DNA of 43,060 nt from Dehalococcoidia bacterium. GTDB taxonomy: Bacteria; Chloroflexota; Dehalococcoidia; Tepidiformales; Tepidiformaceae. Every line of letters begins with the position of its first letter. Within the stretch, counting starts at the first letter, position 1. This document shows, piece after piece, positions 24,966-31,870 of the stretch. The translations under genes and the position numbers were made by a program. The stretch is taken from NCBI GenBank assembly GCA_020432105.1, contig JAGQGZ010000004.1:1-43060 (forward strand), given 5' to 3'. The notes under the pieces were generated by a model. That model saw only the letters and a program-made list of their open reading frames with translations. It had not been told where the DNA came from and made no database searches.

Positions 24966-27056
24966 GTGCGGGAAACGGCGGCAATGACGGCAGCGATTAA
25001 CGATGTCGTCCGCCAGATGCTTGCGCGGGAAGTGGAGCACATGCGCGCCCAGGGCATTGCGGTCGGCGACGACGACTACCGTGGGCTTTACACATCCGAT
25101 GGCGAAGCCGCTCGCCTGTTGGAAGCAGACCACGCGGAGCCCGACAGCGGCGTTGCCGAGCTGGCAAGACAGCTGGTGGAGGTAGGCAGGCGGTATCCCC
25201 GAGGGATGCGGCTTGCGGCACTACCAGGCCTCAGCGACTTTGACGTGGGGACGATGCTGTTCTGCTTCGCCACCGAGGTGGACCTCGGACTCGAGCGCCT
25301 CGTCGGATACGTCCAGGACGATGTCACCAAGCGGCGGCCGCGGGTCGAGATGATCGAGCGACTGTTTGGCTGCAACGAGGAAGCGGGTGCGGGGGCGCGT
25401 CACTTCGGACCCGAGGCCCCACTCATCCGCCTCGGCCTTGTTGCACTTGGCGCCGAGCCAGGGCAGCCGCATACACCGTTGTCGGCGGAGTACCTCTGGC
25501 TGACTCCGCGAGTCGCAGCCTACCTCCAGGGCGACAACCAGGTGGCCGTCGAACTTGTGGACCATGCCACTCTCCTGCCACGGGAAGAGGTGATGCAGGC
25601 GGCACTTGGAGGGGCGAGGCTCGAAACCGTCGAACGCCTTCGCGACCTGCCTGCGACGCAACTCCGGCCACCGGTCGTCGCGTTGAGCGGTCCGGACGCG
25701 AGAGAGCGTGAACTGGCTGCGCAGGCGGTGGCAGCGGGCGCTGATCTCGGGATCCTTCGCGTGCAGTTCGCACCGGTGGTTGCGGAACGGGGCGTGAAGG
25801 ATGCGTACCGACTGGCCGCGAGAGAGGCTTATTTGCAGGGGACTGCCCTGGCGCTGGATGGGCTTGATGGTGTGAGCCTTGAGGATCGCCAGAGCCTGCT
25901 TGCCACAATTCGCGCGGAGAGCGTGGCAGACCTGGTATTCCTGCTCTCGAACGCGCCGATCGCGTGGCCGGGGATTTCGGTGGCACTGGAGGCCCTCGAT
26001 ATCGAGTGGCTACTTACGCGCTGGGAACAGTTCCTGGAGCCACATGCGACGACGACCGATGCTGAAGCGATTGCCCGCCTGGCCGGAAAGTTCAAGCTAG
26101 GGAGCGGCCAAATCGGTGGCGCGGTCGATGTAGCGGCGGGTATTGCGAGGACCCGCGACCCCCGCCAGCCGACCATAACGATCGATGACCTTTATGCAGG
26201 CGCGCGGACCCAGTCGACACCGATCCTGAACGAGCTCGCCAAGAAGATCACGCCCCATTACTCCTGGGACGACCTGGTGCTGCCAGCCGACCCGCGTGCC
26301 CAGTTGCGAGAAATGAGTCTCTTCGTGGAGCACCGGCACCAGGTGTACGACACGTGGGGGATGGGCGGTCGGTTGGCCATGGGGAAGGGCCTGATGTCGC
26401 TATTCGCGGGAAACTCGGGCACGGGAAAGACCATGGCGGCGGATGTGCTGGCGGGTGAACTGGGTCTCGACCTCTACAAGATCGACCTCTCCGGCGTCGT
26501 GAGTAAGTACATTGGCGAAACAGAAAAGAACCTCGGGACGATTTTCCAGGAGGCGGAGACTTCGAACGCGATCCTGTTCTTCGACGAGGCGGATGCGCTG
26601 TTTGGAAAACGCTCCGAGGTGAAGGACGCTCACGACCGCTACGCCAATATCGAGACGGCCTACCTGCTCCAGAAGATGGAGGAGTATTCGGGTGTAGTGA
26701 TCCTTGCGACCAACTTGAAAATGAACCTGGATGAGGCGTTCTTGAGGCGACTGCACTTTGTTGTCGATTTCCCGATGCCGGAGGAGGACGACCGTCTGCG
26801 CATCTGGCGGACGACCATCCCATCCGAACTACCGCTGGCGGACGATGTCGACCTCGCTTTCCTGGCGCGACAGCTGAAGATCGCGGGCGGGAACATCCGC
26901 AACATCGTTCTCGCTGCCGCCTTCTTCGCTGCTGATGAGCAGACGCCAGTGACCATGGCCCACCTGGTTCGAGCGACGCGCCGGGAGTACCAGAAGCTGG
27001 GCCGGATGGTTACCGAGGCCGAATTCGGTGACTACATCACGGTGCTCAGGGATTAG
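24966..27056 (+). CDS. AAA+ ATPase of the contractile injection system (CIS15-like)
   Basis: 696 residues. The C-terminal AAA+ module has Walker A GNSGTGKT (482-489) and Walker B ILFFDE (536-541). Arg-finger/sensor residues lie in the NLDEAFLRRLHFVVDFPMP segment, and an AAA lid follows. The first 400 residues resemble the N-terminal and degenerate ATPase regions of eCIS-associated ATPases (Afp15/Pvc15), whose exact task in assembly or loading is unsettled. The GTG start is the base right after the preceding stop, with GGAGGGG eight bases upstream; an ATG at 24984 is possible. Its coupling to the FHA-C39 gene suggests joint expression of a membrane module and the particle's ATPase. Cytoplasmic. 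Confidence 0.9.
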   Translation: MRETAAMTAAINDVVRQMLAREVEHMRAQGIAVGDDDYRGLYTSDGEAARLLEADHAEPDSGVAELARQLVEVGRRYPRGMRLAALPGLSDFDVGTMLFCFATEVDLGLERLVGYVQDDVTKRRPRVEMIERLFGCNEEAGAGARHFGPEAPLIRLGLVALGAEPGQPHTPLSAEYLWLTPRVAAYLQGDNQVAVELVDHATLLPREEVMQAALGGARLETVERLRDLPATQLRPPVVALSGPDARERELAAQAVAAGADLGILRVQFAPVVAERGVKDAYRLAAREAYLQGTALALDGLDGVSLEDRQSLLATIRAESVADLVFLLSNAPIAWPGISVALEALDIEWLLTRWEQFLEPHATTTDAEAIARLAGKFKLGSGQIGGAVDVAAGIARTRDPRQPTITIDDLYAGARTQSTPILNELAKKITPHYSWDDLVLPADPRAQLREMSLFVEHRHQVYDTWGMGGRLAMGKGLMSLFAGNSGTGKTMAADVLAGELGLDLYKIDLSGVVSKYIGETEKNLGTIFQEAETSNAILFFDEADALFGKRSEVKDAHDRYANIETAYLLQKMEEYSGVVILATNLKMNLDEAFLRRLHFVVDFPMPEEDDRLRIWRTTIPSELPLADDVDLAFLARQLKIAGGNIRNIVLAAAFFAADEQTPVTMAHLVRATRREYQKLGRMVTEAEFGDYITVLRD

Positions 27057-27121
27057 GGGACCGCGATCGTATTCCATCGCTTTCGCCGAGAGGTCTATGA
27101 TGAGCCCGCCGGAGGTGCGCT

Positions 27122-27802
27122 ATGGCCGATAACCGACTAGCCCAACTGATGAAACACGACGATTCCTCTCGGAAGCAGGGGGAGGACTCGATGGCCGAAG
27201 CCGTCCGTCAGCACCCGTTGGTCGACATGCAGAAGGCGGTAGGAAACACCGCGGTTGCCCGGATGATCGCCATGCGCCAGGCGGAAGAGGAGGAGATGCA
27301 GGCGAAGCATGATCCGGCCCTCCAACGCCAGGAGGAGGAAGAAGAGATGCAGGCGAAGCATGACGATGGCGCACCGGTTGTCGGCCTTGAAGGTGGTGAG
27401 GTGGGAGAGGAGATCTCCAGCAGCATCTCGGCCGAGCGGGGCAGCGGCTCCGGCCTTTCCAGTCCCGTTCGGGAGAAGATGGAAGGCGCCTTTGGCACAT
27501 CCTTCGCTGATGTACGCGTCCACGCAGACTCGACGGCTGATGCCCTGAATCGCCAGGTGACAGCCAAGGCGTTCACGACCGGGAACGACATCTTTCTTCG
27601 CAACGACAGCAGCGCGGGTGACGAGAAACTGATGGCACATGAGCTGACGCATGTGGTGCAGCAGCGTTCGATGAGTGGAGGCGGAGGCGGGAGCATGCAG
27701 GTTGGCGCGGCCGGCAGTGAGCATGAACAGGAGGCCGATGCCGTCGCCCACGAGGTGACGTCGGGTGGCCAGGTCGCACGCCACGGCGAGGAACAGTCAT
27801 AG
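27122..27802 (+). CDS. DUF4157 (eCIS core) zinc-peptidase-like protein
   Basis: 226 residues. Residues about 113-185 are a clear DUF4157 domain: SPVREKMEGAFGTSFADVRVH, AKAFTTGNDIFL and MAHELTHVVQQ. The HExxH zinc motif is at 173-177, and a possible third ligand sits in EHEQEADAVAHE. DUF4157 is strongly associated with eCIS loci, usually at the start of a larger toxin. Here no toxin domain follows, so it may be a particle-associated peptidase or a loading/processing factor. The N-terminal half is charged and disordered, with a 17-residue repeat (EEEEMQAKHD). A QKAVGNTAVARM segment typical of DUF4157 proteins is present. Ribosome-binding site GGAGGTG. CIS16 follows. Confidence 0.9.
   Translation: MADNRLAQLMKHDDSSRKQGEDSMAEAVRQHPLVDMQKAVGNTAVARMIAMRQAEEEEMQAKHDPALQRQEEEEEMQAKHDDGAPVVGLEGGEVGEEISSSISAERGSGSGLSSPVREKMEGAFGTSFADVRVHADSTADALNRQVTAKAFTTGNDIFLRNDSSAGDEKLMAHELTHVVQQRSMSGGGGGSMQVGAAGSEHEQEADAVAHEVTSGGQVARHGEEQS
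27293..27363 (+). repeat. Tandem repeat of 51 bases in the DUF4157 gene
   Basis: A 20-base block occurs identically at 27293-27312 and 27344-27363, 51 bases (17 codons) apart. It encodes the core of the repeated EEEEMQAKHD peptide, so the repeat unit is 17 residues. Confidence 0.9.
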
Positions 27803-27837
27803 CGTTCCCCGGATAAGGGGACCGGGACCGGACCAAG

Positions 27838-28653
27838 ATGTTCAACGATGTCGATGAGTCACTGCGCGCGCTGCTGATCGAAGATATGCCCATTGAGCGG
27901 AACGAGATCGACATCTCGTTTGACCGCCCGACGCGTGAATGGTCCGGCCGCCTTTCGAAGCCGACTCTCAATCTCTTTCTCATGGATATGCGCGAGCATC
28001 CGATGCTGCGCAACGATGTCCCGAAGTTAGTGCGCCAGGCCGACGGAACCGGGGTACAGCACATTCCAGCCCGCCGGATTGACCTGACGTACGTGGTGAC
28101 CGCCTGGGCAAGGGAGGCCTCGGACGAGCACCGGATACTGTCGCGGGTGCTGGCAACGATGTTCCGGCGGGACACAATCCCGGAAGAGCACCTTGCGGGC
28201 CAACTTCAGCACGCTGATAAGAATGTGCTGGCCCGGATCATGCCGCCGGATCACCTGACAAAGCCGGCGGATTTCTGGGGAGTGATGGACAACGAGCTCC
28301 ACTCCAACCTCACGTGGGTAATCACGGCGCCATTGAACGCATTTGCCCCGATCGAGGGTCCCCTGGTCCGCACTGCTGAATTCCGGTTCACCCGACCCGA
28401 CTCCGACTGGATGGAGAACACCTTCCACATCGGTGGCCGAGTACATGTTGCGGATGACCCCGAGGCCGGGATCGGTGGTGTCCTTATCGAGGTGTTGGGG
28501 ACAACGCTGCGCGACACCACTGGAGACGATGGGGCCTTCCTGTTCCAGGGCATGCCGGCGGGAGAACGAACCTGGCGGATCACGCCGCCGGAGGCAGAGG
28601 CACGGGAACAGACCATTCAAGTCCCGTCTGAGAACTACGACATCCACGTTTAA
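27838..28653 (+). CDS. DUF4255 protein (CIS16-like) with a regulatory-like beta-sandwich tail
   Basis: 271 residues. The N-terminal ~190 residues fit DUF4255, the Pvc16/Afp16 family: MFNDVDESLRALL, KPTLNLFLMDMREHP, RIDLTYVVTAWAREASDEHR and LWGVMD-like FWGVMDNELHSNL. Afp16 ends tube and sheath polymerisation at the top of the particle. Residues about 198-271 form a carboxypeptidase-regulatory-like module (GGVLIEVLGTTLRDTTGDDGAFLF), an addition some DUF4255 proteins carry. The upstream ribosome-binding site is weak. It is the first clearly structural gene of the particle; the sheath gene follows after 119 bases that are richer in A+T but contain no convincing promoter. Confidence 0.9.
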   Translation: MFNDVDESLRALLIEDMPIERNEIDISFDRPTREWSGRLSKPTLNLFLMDMREHPMLRNDVPKLVRQADGTGVQHIPARRIDLTYVVTAWAREASDEHRILSRVLATMFRRDTIPEEHLAGQLQHADKNVLARIMPPDHLTKPADFWGVMDNELHSNLTWVITAPLNAFAPIEGPLVRTAEFRFTRPDSDWMENTFHIGGRVHVADDPEAGIGGVLIEVLGTTLRDTTGDDGAFLFQGMPAGERTWRITPPEAEAREQTIQVPSENYDIHV

Positions 28654-28772
28654 CCGGCGGGCCGACAAAAAGTTAGCTTGCTCTTGACCCGAGATCCCCT
28701 CGCCCAATGCACTAAGAAGCTGTTAGTATCGCCGCGGCTTAGAACTGGCTGAACGGACGAGGAGAGAATCAC

Positions 28773-30302
28773 TTGGCAACTGCGTATTTGACGCCTGGCG
28801 TTTATGTAGAGGAAGTATCAGGAGGAGCGAAGCCGATCGAAGGGGTCGGTACCGCGGTCGCCGCCTTTCTTGGCATCGCCGAAAAGGGACCGGTGGGCAA
28901 GGCCACATTAGTCACGAACTGGACTCAGTTCACGGACGCATTCGGGGGATTCATCCCGGGTGCATACCTGGCGCACGCTGTGTACGCTTATTTCAACAAT
29001 GGAGGTGGCGTCTGCTACATCGTCAGGATTGGGAGCGAGGACGCGGGCGAGGTGAAGCCGGCACTGCCCGAGGCTTCCCTGTCGGCGGCGACCTCGCCGG
29101 ACCAACCGACGATCAAGGCTATCGCCAAGAGCGAGGATGTCACGGACATCACCCTTGAGGTGACACCGGCCGACGAAGGTTTCGACCTGACGGTGCGCGG
29201 CGGCGGGCAGGAAGAGAAGCACGAAGGCCTGACCTTCGCCCGCGGCGCGAAGAATGTCTTCGACGTGGTGAACAAAGCTTCGAAGCTCGTCACGCTCGAA
29301 GAAGTGAAGACGAATATCGCGGTGGCAGAGCGGGCGCCGGCGGCCGGCCAGTACCCGTTGGCAGCGCCGACAACGATGTCGCTGTCGGCGGCCGATACGG
29401 CCCCGGCAGTTTACGAAGGCAACACTTCGGACCGCACCGGGATGGGCGGGCTGGAGGCGATTGACGAGATCACGATGGTCTGCGCGCCAGACATCATGGC
29501 CGGGTACCAGGCGGGCGCGCTCGACATGGACGGCCTCAAAGCAATCCAGCTGGCGATGATCGCCCATTGCGAGCGCATGGGTGACCGGGTGGCCATTATC
29601 GACACACCACCGGGCCTAACCGCGCAGCAGGTGCTCGACTGGCGGATGAACACCGCCGGCTACGACTCCAACTACGCGGCGATGTACTACCCGTGGGTCC
29701 AGGTTGCGAACCCGACACCAGGGGCAGCGAGCACATCGATGATGATGCCGCCTTCCGCCCATATAGCCGGGATCTGGGCCCGCAGTGACAGCGAGCGCGG
29801 CGTCCACAAGGCTCCGGCGAACGAGGTTGTCCGCGGGGCTCTCGGGCTCGAAATCAACGTGACCCACGGCGAGCAGGGACTGCTCAACCCGCAAGGGGTC
29901 AACTGCATCCGGGCCTTCCCTGGCCGGGGCATTCGGGTCTGGGGCGCTCGCACCATCTCAAGCGACCCCGAGTGGCGCTACCTGAACGTGCGGCGTTTGT
30001 TCAACTTCGTCGAGAAGTCGATCGAGGGTGGCACGCAGTGGGCCGTGTTCGAACCCAACGACTACATGCTCTGGCAGAAGGTGAAGCGGGACGTTGGGAG
30101 CTTCCTTACGAATGTGTGGCTGAGCGGCGCGCTTTTCGGCCGGACCCCGGAACAGGCATTCTTCGTGAAGTGCGACGAGGAGAACAACCCGCAGAGCACC
30201 CGAGATGCGGGTCAGCTCATCGTCGATATCGGGCTGGCACCGGTGAAGCCCGCCGAATTCGTCATCTTCCGCATCGCCCAGTACACACCGGGCGCTGAGT
30301 AG
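28773..30302 (+). CDS. Contractile tail sheath protein (CIS2-like)
   Basis: 509 residues with the phage tail-sheath layout. The N-terminus ATAYLTPGVYVEEVSGGAKPI is the interlocking strand region. The core includes IDTPPGLTAQQVLDWRM, and the C-terminal sheath domain runs from GVNCIRAFPGRGIRVWGARTI to the end (EWRYLNVRRLFNFVEKSIE). It should polymerise around the tube and contract to drive injection. It uses a TTG start with GAGGAGA seven bases upstream. Afp and PVC particles carry several sheath paralogs, whereas this locus has one, as in simpler eCIS. An insertion near residues 90-195, with little family signal, probably faces outward. The tube gene follows 14 bases later. Confidence 0.95.
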   Translation: MATAYLTPGVYVEEVSGGAKPIEGVGTAVAAFLGIAEKGPVGKATLVTNWTQFTDAFGGFIPGAYLAHAVYAYFNNGGGVCYIVRIGSEDAGEVKPALPEASLSAATSPDQPTIKAIAKSEDVTDITLEVTPADEGFDLTVRGGGQEEKHEGLTFARGAKNVFDVVNKASKLVTLEEVKTNIAVAERAPAAGQYPLAAPTTMSLSAADTAPAVYEGNTSDRTGMGGLEAIDEITMVCAPDIMAGYQAGALDMDGLKAIQLAMIAHCERMGDRVAIIDTPPGLTAQQVLDWRMNTAGYDSNYAAMYYPWVQVANPTPGAASTSMMMPPSAHIAGIWARSDSERGVHKAPANEVVRGALGLEINVTHGEQGLLNPQGVNCIRAFPGRGIRVWGARTISSDPEWRYLNVRRLFNFVEKSIEGGTQWAVFEPNDYMLWQKVKRDVGSFLTNVWLSGALFGRTPEQAFFVKCDEENNPQSTRDAGQLIVDIGLAPVKPAEFVIFRIAQYTPGAE

Positions 30303-30316
30303 ACCAGGAGTAATAC

Positions 30317-30784
30317 ATGGCAACGGCACACAACGCAGTCGACACCAGTCGAGAAGATCCTCTAACTGGATTTCACTTCCAGGTGGAAGTCCAGGGGATC
30401 ATCACCGGCTACTTCACCGAGGTCTCGGGACTCGGCAGCGAGAACGAGGTGATCGAACACAAGGTCATCAACGAGAAGGGCACCGAGGTGGTCATGAAGA
30501 TTCCAGGCCGTCTCAAGTGGGAGAACATCGTGCTGAAGCGCGGTATTACTTCCAACATGGATATCTGGGCCTGGCGCAAGCTGGTCGAGGACGGTAATGT
30601 CGCGGACGCCCGTAAGAACGGCACGATCACGATGTACAACCAGCAGCTGGCGGCAGTGGCGCAGTGGAGCTTTGAGAATGCCTGGCCAGTCAAAGTGACC
30701 GGTCCGTCCGTCAAGTCTGACTCGACCGAGCTCGGGGTCGAAGAGCTTACGCTCGCGCACGAGTTCATCGAACGTACGTCGTAG
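30317..30784 (+). CDS. Inner tube protein (CIS1-like, gp19 family)
   Basis: 155 residues of the T4 gp19 / Hcp-like tube fold. Diagnostic segments are TGFHFQVEVQGIITGYFTEVSGLGSENEVIEHK, shown here only in its outline, then KIPGRLKWENIVLKRGIT and the final EELTLAHEFIERTS. It should stack as hexamers within the sheath. The ribosome-binding site is AGGAG seven bases before the ATG. The gene is followed by two hairpins and then the remaining baseplate genes, so it and the sheath can be made in excess. The second tube-like gene at 31412 is only distantly alike and is likely a baseplate-proximal ring. Confidence 0.95.
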   Translation: MATAHNAVDTSREDPLTGFHFQVEVQGIITGYFTEVSGLGSENEVIEHKVINEKGTEVVMKIPGRLKWENIVLKRGITSNMDIWAWRKLVEDGNVADARKNGTITMYNQQLAAVAQWSFENAWPVKVTGPSVKSDSTELGVEELTLAHEFIERTS

Positions 30785-30792
30785 CTGTCCAA

Positions 30793-30856
30793 ACCCCATC
30801 GCGGGGTCGACGGTACTACCAGGACGAGACGGAGTCGCGAGCCTCCGTCTCGTCTT
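30793..30856 (+). terminator. Double hairpin after sheath-tube genes (likely partial terminator)
   Basis: A small stem ACCCC/GGGGT (30793-30797 with 30803-30807) is followed by a perfect 12-bp stem. Its arms are GACGAGACGGAG (30823-30834) and CTCCGTCTCGTC (30843-30854), with an 8-base loop. The T-tract (TCTTCATCT) is broken, so termination is probably partial. The position after the two most abundant structural proteins suits a stoichiometry attenuator. Confidence 0.7.
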
Positions 30857-30873
30857 CATCTCAGGGATAGGCG

Positions 30874-31242
30874 ATGGCTGAACTACAGACTGAGTTCCCG
30901 TTTACGCTACCGCGTGGTTATGTGGACGATGAAGGACAGGTTCACAAGACCGGTGTTATGCGGCTCGCGACGGCGATGGACGAGATTGCCCCGCTCCGGG
31001 ACCCCAGGGTGCAACAGAACGAGGCCTATCTTGTGTTGATCCTGCTGTCGCGGGTGATTACCCGGCTGGGCTCAGTCACGCAGGTCACACCAAACGTCCT
31101 GGAGGCAATGTTCACAGCCGACCTGGCCTACCTCCAGCGCTTCTATGGCCAGATTAACGAGCAAGGCACTTCAAGAGTGGTGGTGCAATGCCCAGAATGT
31201 TCGAAAGAGATGGAGGTCGACCTCTCCAGCCTGGGGGGGTGA
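30874..31242 (+). CDS. Phage tail assembly-type protein with a CPEC knuckle
   Basis: 122 residues. The opening EFPFTLPRGYVDDEGQVHKTGVMRLATAMDEI and the helical LRDPRVQQNEAYLVLILLSRVITRLG segment, of which only key residues are cited, match the small tail-assembly proteins found in eCIS loci between the two tube genes. A single Cys-Pro-Glu-Cys near the end could bind zinc with a second copy in a dimer, because no second CxxC pair is present. Its role is probably chaperone-like or as a small structural ring. An AGGGATAGG site precedes the ATG. Its stop codon overlaps the start of the DUF6760 gene (GTGA), so the two are translationally coupled. Confidence 0.75.
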   Translation: MAELQTEFPFTLPRGYVDDEGQVHKTGVMRLATAMDEIAPLRDPRVQQNEAYLVLILLSRVITRLGSVTQVTPNVLEAMFTADLAYLQRFYGQINEQGTSRVVVQCPECSKEMEVDLSSLGG

Positions 31243-31409
31243 TCGGCTACCCCCTCGATCGTCTCTACGAGGAGGTAGCCTACCTCGCCTACCACTTCCA
31301 CTGGGACCAGGGGACGATACTCGATATGGAACATGCAGACCGGCAACGATGGGTGGGCGAAGTGGCGTCGATCAACCAACGAATGAATGAAGCAACCGGG
31401 GGCGCCTGA
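31239..31409 (+). CDS. DUF6760-like micro-protein of the injection system
   Basis: 56 residues from a GTG whose last two bases form part of the preceding TGA stop (GTGA overlap). The sequence GYPLDRLYEEVAYLAYHFHW and then DRQRWVGEVASINQRMNE matches the short DUF6760 proteins that sit beside tail genes in eCIS loci. It is a compact helical protein with Trp and His residues. A longer frame from 31188 exists but would overlap the upstream gene more, so the short form is preferred. Function is unknown; the conserved position next to the assembly protein suggests they form a complex. Two bases separate it from the second tube gene. Confidence 0.75.
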   Translation: MIGYPLDRLYEEVAYLAYHFHWDQGTILDMEHADRQRWVGEVASINQRMNEATGGA

Positions 31410-31411
31410 CG

Positions 31412-31864
31412 ATGACTTCTGCGGCGCACCGCGATACCTACACCCAGCACCAGTTTGGCATCGAGATCGGTGGCGTGGTCAACGCCGTCTTCGACGAGAT
31501 ATCGGGCCTTGGCGCCAAGATGGAAGTGTTTGAGGTGAAGGAAGGCGGATTGAACGGGTATGTGCACAAGTTGCCGGGGCGCGTGAGCCACGGCAACATC
31601 ACGTTGAAGTGGGGCTCCGCATACACGACCGCACTCTACGAGTGGTATGCCAACGTTGTGTCCAAGGCAGACAAGACGTCGGAGATGAAGAACATCTCGA
31701 TCATCCAACTCGACCACCGGCGTGAAGAGATCCGCCGATGGAACCTGACCAGAGCCTTCCCAGTGGACTGGAAAGGGCCGGCTTTCAATGCAGCCCAGAG
31801 TGCAATCGCCGTTGAATCTGTGGAGATCGCCTATTCGAACCTTTCCATGGTGAAGCGGGGATAG
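31412..31864 (+). CDS. Second tube-like protein (CIS5-like, gp19 family)
   Basis: 150 residues with the same gp19-type plan as the main tube: YTQHQFGIEIGGVVNAVFDE, then a KLPGRVSHGNITLKWG strand pair and a final AVESVEIAYSNLSMVKRG. In Afp/PVC particles such a second tube protein forms the ring between the baseplate hub and the main tube (Pvc5/Afp5). Its position before the LysM and VgrG genes agrees with that. No strong ribosome-binding site is seen, so expression probably depends on coupling with the overlapping genes upstream. Low sequence identity to the main tube supports a distinct position in the particle rather than redundancy. Confidence 0.9.
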   Translation: MTSAAHRDTYTQHQFGIEIGGVVNAVFDEISGLGAKMEVFEVKEGGLNGYVHKLPGRVSHGNITLKWGSAYTTALYEWYANVVSKADKTSEMKNISIIQLDHRREEIRRWNLTRAFPVDWKGPAFNAAQSAIAVESVEIAYSNLSMVKRG

Positions 31865-31870
31865 TGGCAG

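Noticed and set aside
28654-28772. Promoter between CIS16 and the sheath gene
   Set aside because: TTGACC at 28684 has no -10 box at 16-18 bases, and TAGTAT at 28724 has no -35. The A+T-richer leader alone is not enough.
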